Source: Pseudomonas khorasanensis (lineage in GTDB: Bacteria; Pseudomonadota; Gammaproteobacteria; Pseudomonadales; Pseudomonadaceae). From it: DNA of 64,000 nucleotides. The notes under the pieces were generated by a model. That model saw nothing but the letters and a program-made list of their open reading frames with translations. It searched no databases and was not told the origin of the DNA. The stretch covers positions 1 through 64,000 of the forward strand of contig NZ_JABWQP020000009.1 of the NCBI RefSeq assembly GCF_014268505.2, given 5' to 3'. Position 1 is the stretch's first letter, and every line of letters starts with the position of its first letter. Shown piece after piece: positions 60,329 to 64,000 of the stretch. A program made the position numbers and the translations under genes.

Positions 60329-60739
60329 CTACAGGGGGCTGAACGTGTCGACTTCATGCAGCAGCTCGTCGAGCTTCTGCGGCATCAACCGGGTATCGCA
60401 ACGGGTTTCCACGTTGATGATGATCGCCGGGTCGTTGCAGCAGATCCGCACGCGAAAGCGCCAGTCGCTGAAGATGACTTTCAGGCCGTCGCGGTCATCC
60501 ATTTCCAGCGCCCGGTCACCGTACAGCGCCTTCAGGTGAGCGATCAGGGGATAGGGGTCGCGCATCGGCCGACGAATATCTCCCGAGGCGGGAAACACGC
60601 CGATCCGCTCCACCAGCAGAATCGTGCCCAGCCAGGTTTCGTTGGCGCTGGGCAGCGGTTGATGGCGCGACAACCAGCTCATCACCCCGAGGTTGCCCAC
60701 CTCACGTTCAATCTCTGTCGAATGTTGTGCAATGTTCAT
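60329..60739 (-). CDS. Stand-alone C-terminal-domain homologue of phosphomannomutase (ManB/CpsG type)
   Basis: Protein of 136 residues whose second half aligns by eye with the C-terminal part of ManB/CpsG phosphomannomutases: FPASGDIRR (ManB FPASGEIN), ALEMDDRDGLKVIFSDWRF, then INVETRCDTRLMPQK (ManB LNVESRGDxxLM). The phosphate-binding RSSNTEP of the enzyme is RICCNDP here, so the loop is changed. Domains 1-3, including the phosphoserine and metal site, are absent. It could be a regulatory or scaffolding remnant, or a sugar-phosphate binding protein. AGGCAGG lies before the ATG. It is 32 bases downstream of galU and probably co-transcribed. Confidence 0.7.
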   Translation of the reverse strand: MNIAQHSTEIEREVGNLGVMSWLSRHQPLPSANETWLGTILLVERIGVFPASGDIRRPMRDPYPLIAHLKALYGDRALEMDDRDGLKVIFSDWRFRVRICCNDPAIIINVETRCDTRLMPQKLDELLHEVDTFSPL

Positions 60740-60771
60740 GGTTGCCTGCCTGTGGGGAGTGGAAAGCCGTC

Positions 60772-61605
60772 TCAGCGGCCCTTGAGGTACACGTTCTCGT
60801 AGCAGAAGTTGGTCGCCTGCAGATAACCCTCGGCGTCGCCGCAGTCGAAGCGCAGACCTTTGAACTTGTAGGCCAGCACGCAGCCGTTCTGCGCCTGTTT
60901 CATCAACGCGTCGGTGATCTGGATTTCGCCGCCCTTGCCCGGTTGGGTGTCGGCGATCAGGTCAAAAATATCCGGCGTGAGGATGTAGCGACCGATGATC
61001 GCTAGGTTCGACGGCGCGTCTTGCGGTGCCGGTTTCTCGACCATGTTGTTCACACGGTAGATGCCGTCGGAAATCAGCTCGCCGGCGATCACGCCGTACT
61101 TGTGGGTCTGGTCGGCCGGGACTTCCTGAATGGCGACGATCGAGCAGCGGAATTTCTTGTAAAGCTGGATCATCTGCGAGAGCACGCCGTCGCCCTCCAG
61201 GTTCAGGCACAGGTCGTCGGCCAGGACCACGGCGAATGGCTCGTCGCCGATCAATGGACGACCGCTGAGAATCGCGTGGCCCAGGCCCTTCATTTCCACT
61301 TGGCGGGTGTAGGAGAAGGTGCAGGTGTCGATCAGCTCGCGGGTGCCCGCCAGGAACTTCTCTTTTTCGGTGCCGCGAATCTGGTGCTCAAGTTCGTAGC
61401 TGATGTCGAAGTGATCTTCCAGCGCGCGCTTGCCCCGGCCGGTGACGATGGCCATGTGTTGCAGGCCGGCGTCCCGCGCTTCTTCAACGGCGTATTCGAT
61501 CAACGGCTTGTTGACGATCGGTAGCATCTCTTTGGGCATGGCTTTGGTGGCCGGCAAGAAACGCGTGCCGTAGCCGGCAGCGGGGAACAAACATTTACGA
61601 ATCAT
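60772..61605 (-). CDS. galU: UTP-glucose-1-phosphate uridylyltransferase (GalU)
   Basis: Makes UDP-glucose from UTP and glucose-1-phosphate; 277 residues. The nucleotide-binding loop is FPAAGYGTRFLPATKAMPKEMLPI, and AVVLADDLC and EKPAPQDAPSNLAIIGRYIL are further family signatures. The start at 61605 has AGGAT 8 bases upstream; the 23-codon upstream extension has none. It is divergent from galE across an AT-rich intergenic region. Confidence 0.95.
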   Translation of the reverse strand: MIRKCLFPAAGYGTRFLPATKAMPKEMLPIVNKPLIEYAVEEARDAGLQHMAIVTGRGKRALEDHFDISYELEHQIRGTEKEKFLAGTRELIDTCTFSYTRQVEMKGLGHAILSGRPLIGDEPFAVVLADDLCLNLEGDGVLSQMIQLYKKFRCSIVAIQEVPADQTHKYGVIAGELISDGIYRVNNMVEKPAPQDAPSNLAIIGRYILTPDIFDLIADTQPGKGGEIQITDALMKQAQNGCVLAYKFKGLRFDCGDAEGYLQATNFCYENVYLKGR

Positions 61606-61992
61606 AAAAGCATCCTGGACAGTCAAGGAACACAGGCGACGGTTGCAGGCCAAGAGGAATGGCTGCAAGTTCAATGAAGTTGAAGGCTTACTTTAATACC
61701 TGAATCAGGTCGTTAATGGCAATTAGTTGCGGGGTTAAAAGGTGGCAATGTTAGTAGATGTCGGTCGCAGCGTTATCAGTTATTTTTAGTCGGTATCTGT
61801 TGATAGTGAAGAGTGCGCGGGGAGTGCTAATAAGTACCCGGCAATACAGTTTGCACTGGCAAAATATTTATTGCCAGTGGTTGAACTAATTTTGCTTGAT
61901 GTTGTTGTCGCCTTGTTTGTGTGGCGTGCTCCACATATCCGCCAGGCAGGGCTTGACACGCTACCCGTACTTATTCAATGACGGACCGCGCT
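61606..61992. promoter_or_regulatory. AT-rich regulatory region between galU and galE
   Basis: 387 bases without a gene, clearly richer in A+T than the flanks. It contains the shared motif CAGTTATTTTTAGTC (61777-61791), a perfect palindrome CACTGGCAA-N8-TTGCCAGTG (61854-61879) and TTGACA at 61952 as a possible -35 of galE. Confidence 0.65.
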
Positions 61993-63009
61993 ATGAAGAT
62001 TCTGGTAACAGGTGGCGCCGGCTATATCGGCTCGCATACCACACTTGCATTGCTTGAAGCAGGTTATGAAGTTGTCGTTCTGGATAATCTCTGTAACAGC
62101 AGCGATGCGGCACTCCACGCGGTAGAAGCCATTTGCGGCAAAAGTGCCTGGATGATTCGCGGCGATGTCTGCGACCGGGCCTTGCTTGACCGCATCTTCC
62201 GAGAGCACAAGATCGACGCCGTCCTGCATTTTGCCGGGCTGAAGGCCGTGGGCGAGAGCGTGCGCAAGCCGCTCGAATACTACGAAACCAACGTCGGCGG
62301 CAGCATCACCCTGTGCCAGGCGATGGCGGCGGCGGGGGTGTTCCGGCTGGTGTTCAGCTCCTCGGCCACGGTGTATGGCGAACCCGAGGACATGCCGATC
62401 CGCGAGGATTTTCCTACGGGCAATCCGACCAATCCCTACGGCCAGTCCAAACTGATCGTCGAGAACGTGCTCCGTGACCTCAGCCAGGCGGAGCCGCGCT
62501 GGAGCATCGCGTTGCTGCGCTACTTCAACCCGATCGGCGCCCATGCCAGCGGGCATATGGGCGAAGACCCCAACGGCATTCCGAACAATCTGGTGCCTTA
62601 TATCAGCCAGGTGGCGGTCGGCAGCCTGCGCGAGCTGTCGATCTTCGGCAACGATTACCCGACAGTCGATGGCACCGGCGTGCGTGATTACATCCACGTC
62701 GTCGACCTGGCGGACGGGCATTTGAAGGCGTTGCAGTCAATCAGTGAGCGCGCCGGGATCCACACCTGGAACCTCGGCACCGGCGATGGTTACAGCGTGC
62801 TGCAAGTGCTCCACGCGTTCGAACAGGCCTGCGGGCGGCCGGTGCCGTACCGGATGATGCCGCGCCGTGCCGGTGACATTGCCGAGAGTTTTGCCGATGC
62901 TTCGAAAGCGGCGAAAGAACTTGGCTGGAAAGCCACGCGCAACTTGCACGACATGGTTACCGATACATGGCGCTGGCAATCGAATCATCCCAACGGCTAT
63001 TCGGGATGA
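61993..63009 (+). CDS. galE: UDP-glucose 4-epimerase (GalE)
   Basis: Interconverts UDP-glucose and UDP-galactose; 338 residues, equal to E. coli GalE. The NAD-binding start is VTGGAGYIGSHTTLALLEAG, the catalytic Ser region FSSSATVYG, and the Tyr/Lys pair is in NPYGQSK. LLRYFNPIGAHASGHMGEDP is typical. The start at 61993 is chosen because CGGAC precedes it; an ATG at 61978 has no ribosome site. With galU it supplies UDP-Gal for the exopolysaccharide. Confidence 0.95.
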   Translation: MKILVTGGAGYIGSHTTLALLEAGYEVVVLDNLCNSSDAALHAVEAICGKSAWMIRGDVCDRALLDRIFREHKIDAVLHFAGLKAVGESVRKPLEYYETNVGGSITLCQAMAAAGVFRLVFSSSATVYGEPEDMPIREDFPTGNPTNPYGQSKLIVENVLRDLSQAEPRWSIALLRYFNPIGAHASGHMGEDPNGIPNNLVPYISQVAVGSLRELSIFGNDYPTVDGTGVRDYIHVVDLADGHLKALQSISERAGIHTWNLGTGDGYSVLQVLHAFEQACGRPVPYRMMPRRAGDIAESFADASKAAKELGWKATRNLHDMVTDTWRWQSNHPNGYSG

Positions 63010-63240
63010 TGGCTATTTAGCTCAATGTTATTTTCAGTCAGCTTGTTAGATAACGTCGGGAAATTACACTGGCAATGCCTTTTGCAAGTCCGTAGATATA
63101 AACCTGCCGTTCGACTTTTATCAGTTGGGTAAGACTGTGAAAGAACGACGGATCTTGTTCGCGCTCTTTGCGGACTTGAACGCTACCACCTCTAACACAG
63201 ACCGGTTTTTTAACAGGTCGAATGTTAGAAAGGAGTTGAT
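63010..63240. promoter_or_regulatory. Regulatory region before the small secreted protein and wza
   Basis: Contains the shared motif AATGTTATTTTCAGTCAG (63024-63041) and one copy of the half-site CACTGGCAA (63067-63075) that forms the palindrome before galE. Confidence 0.55.
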
Positions 63241-63474
63241 ATGAAAAAAGTGATGGCAGTTGCCCTGTTGACGATGTTGAGCAACTGGGCTGCCGCAGCT
63301 GAAGCGCCGCTGACAGCGGTGACCAATGTAGGTGGCAGTGTGGCGGCTTCGCAAGCGCCCGCCGCCAGTACTGCAATGGTTGCCAGTGCTGTAGCGGCGT
63401 CCAACAGCGGTGGCAGTGCCAACGGCGGTACCACCGGTACGACGGGTACCACCGGTACAACCGGCACGCAATAA
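63241..63474 (+). CDS. Small secreted Gly/Thr-repeat protein, 77 aa
   Basis: The signal peptide (MKKVMAVALLTMLSNWAAAA-E) is followed by an Ala/Ser/Val-rich segment and a low-complexity C-terminus of Gly-Thr-Thr repeats ending GTTGTTGTTGTQ. The mature part is about 57 residues with almost no charge. In DNA the tail is built of 9-base units (GGTACCACC-like) with varied third positions, so the protein repeat is kept while the DNA has diverged. GGAG lies 5-9 bases before the ATG. It sits before wza with its own terminator. I do not recognise the family. Confidence 0.75.
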   Translation: MKKVMAVALLTMLSNWAAAAEAPLTAVTNVGGSVAASQAPAASTAMVASAVAASNSGGSANGGTTGTTGTTGTTGTQ

Positions 63475-63504
63475 CTAACAGGAACATTTGTTAGTGCAGT
63501 ACAG

Positions 63505-63539
63505 AGTCGCCCGACGCAAGTCGGGTGACTTTGTTTTTT
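63505..63539 (+). terminator. Terminator between the small secreted protein gene and wza
   Basis: Stem AGTCGCCCGAC / GTCGGGTGACT with a 4-base loop followed by TTGTTTTTT. Partial read-through to wza is possible. Confidence 0.85.
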
Positions 63540-63569
63540 GGATTCGCCCTTGAATAGCGTAGTGCCATT

Positions 63570-64000
63570 ATGACTCGTAGTGTTTATCTTTTAATGTTGG
63601 CAAGTCTCGCTTTGCAAGGTTGCATGTTTTCCCCCGGCCAATACCTCAGCACCAGCGACATCACCCGTCAGGGCGCCAGCGAAAGCAGCCGGGTCGAGCT
63701 GATCCCGATCACCCCCAAGCTGATCGCCATGAACCGTGCCACACAAAAGCGTGAGTCGGTTCCGCCTGAGTTGCTGGTGACGCCGGCCGAATATCGCATC
63801 GGCAACAATGACGTGTTGTACATCACCGTTTGGGATCACCCGGAGCTGACCGCTCCCTCCGGCGCGCAACAACAGATCGATGCGAACGGCCGCCTGGTGC
63901 GCTCCGATGGCACGCTGTATTACCCCTATATCAAGGAAGTCCAGGCCGCTGGCCGGACCATCCAGCAACTGCGCTCCGACATCGAGCAACGCCTGTCGGC
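63570..64000 (+). CDS. wza: Wza-type outer-membrane polysaccharide export lipoprotein (5' part)
   Basis: The gene is cut by the window edge; 143 codons are visible. The lipoprotein signal MTRSVYLLMLASLALQGC gives the lipid Cys18. The polysaccharide export domain begins with EYRIGNNDVLYITVWDHPEL and continues DANGRLVRSDGTLYYPYIKEVQAAGRTIQQLRSDIEQRL, as in E. coli Wza. It forms the octameric outer-membrane channel that pairs with Wzc. The ATG at 63570 has only a weak ribosome site. Confidence 0.93.
   Translation, partial: MTRSVYLLMLASLALQGCMFSPGQYLSTSDITRQGASESSRVELIPITPKLIAMNRATQKRESVPPELLVTPAEYRIGNNDVLYITVWDHPELTAPSGAQQQIDANGRLVRSDGTLYYPYIKEVQAAGRTIQQLRSDIEQRLS

Noticed and set aside
63400..63474. 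Repeat tail of the small secreted protein as a phase-variable tandem repeat
   Set aside because: Units are 9 bases (in frame) and differ at third positions, so slippage would not switch the frame and seems unlikely.
1..64000. CRISPR arrays, tRNA or rRNA genes, transposases, phage genes
   Set aside because: None seen: repeats present are REP-type palindromes, not regularly spaced direct repeats, and no mobile-element proteins are encoded.

Overview
The window is a contiguous piece of a Pseudomonas chromosome, most likely from the P. fluorescens group. The evidence is the gene content (fadBA next to topA, sulA-lexA divergent from psrA, sthA, gap beside mfd, lolCDE, rssB-rssC-tal), a high-GC coding style, and four copies of the Pseudomonas REP doublet GTGGGAGCGAGCCTGCTCGC. 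I see no tRNA, rRNA, CRISPR array, prophage or insertion sequence.

Positions 1-45000 are mostly conserved housekeeping genes. 1-8000 holds a small regulatory-type protein, an ABC exporter, the soluble lytic transglycosylase Slt, the ABC-F protein Uup, a universal stress protein and a small membrane protein. 8000-15500 holds the fatty-acid oxidation complex fadBA, topA and small conserved proteins. 15500-19500 holds sulA-lexA (two LexA boxes), psrA (tandem PsrA boxes), nagZ and methylthioinosine phosphorylase. 19500-30000 holds two convergent SWIM/SNF2 ATPase paralogues, csiV and mfd. 30000-37000 holds a GAPDH with a long N-terminal extension, an MFS carrier, an apbE without its usual nqr neighbours, sthA, a phosphodiesterase and a PilZ protein. 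37100-40400 is lolCDE. 40400-44100 is a copper-responsive two-component system divergent from a cupredoxin gene and queF. 44200-49200 holds DUF4404, a HAD-like protein lacking the nucleophile Asp, mlaA, rssB-rssC and transaldolase.

From about 49400 to the right edge lies an accessory exopolysaccharide locus of the Wzx/Wzy/Wza-Wzc type. It has a secreted clan GH-A glycoside hydrolase, a low-molecular-weight tyrosine phosphatase, a BY-kinase (Wzc), a GT4 glycosyltransferase, a pyruvyl transferase, a flippase, a probable polymerase, a membrane acyltransferase, an SGNH hydrolase, galU, galE, a tiny secreted Gly/Thr-repeat protein and the start of wza. GalU plus GalE supply UDP-Glc and UDP-Gal. 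With a pyruvyl transferase and an acyltransferase this suggests a pyruvylated, acylated galactose/glucose polymer (inference).

The most unusual signals are four copies of an AT-rich promoter motif (core GTTATTTTTAGTC) in three intergenic regions of this locus, three of them 205-217 bp before a start codon; a stand-alone protein matching only the C-terminal domain of phosphomannomutase ManB/CpsG, with a changed phosphate-binding loop; and matching 27-bp tandem PsrA operators before psrA and fadBA.
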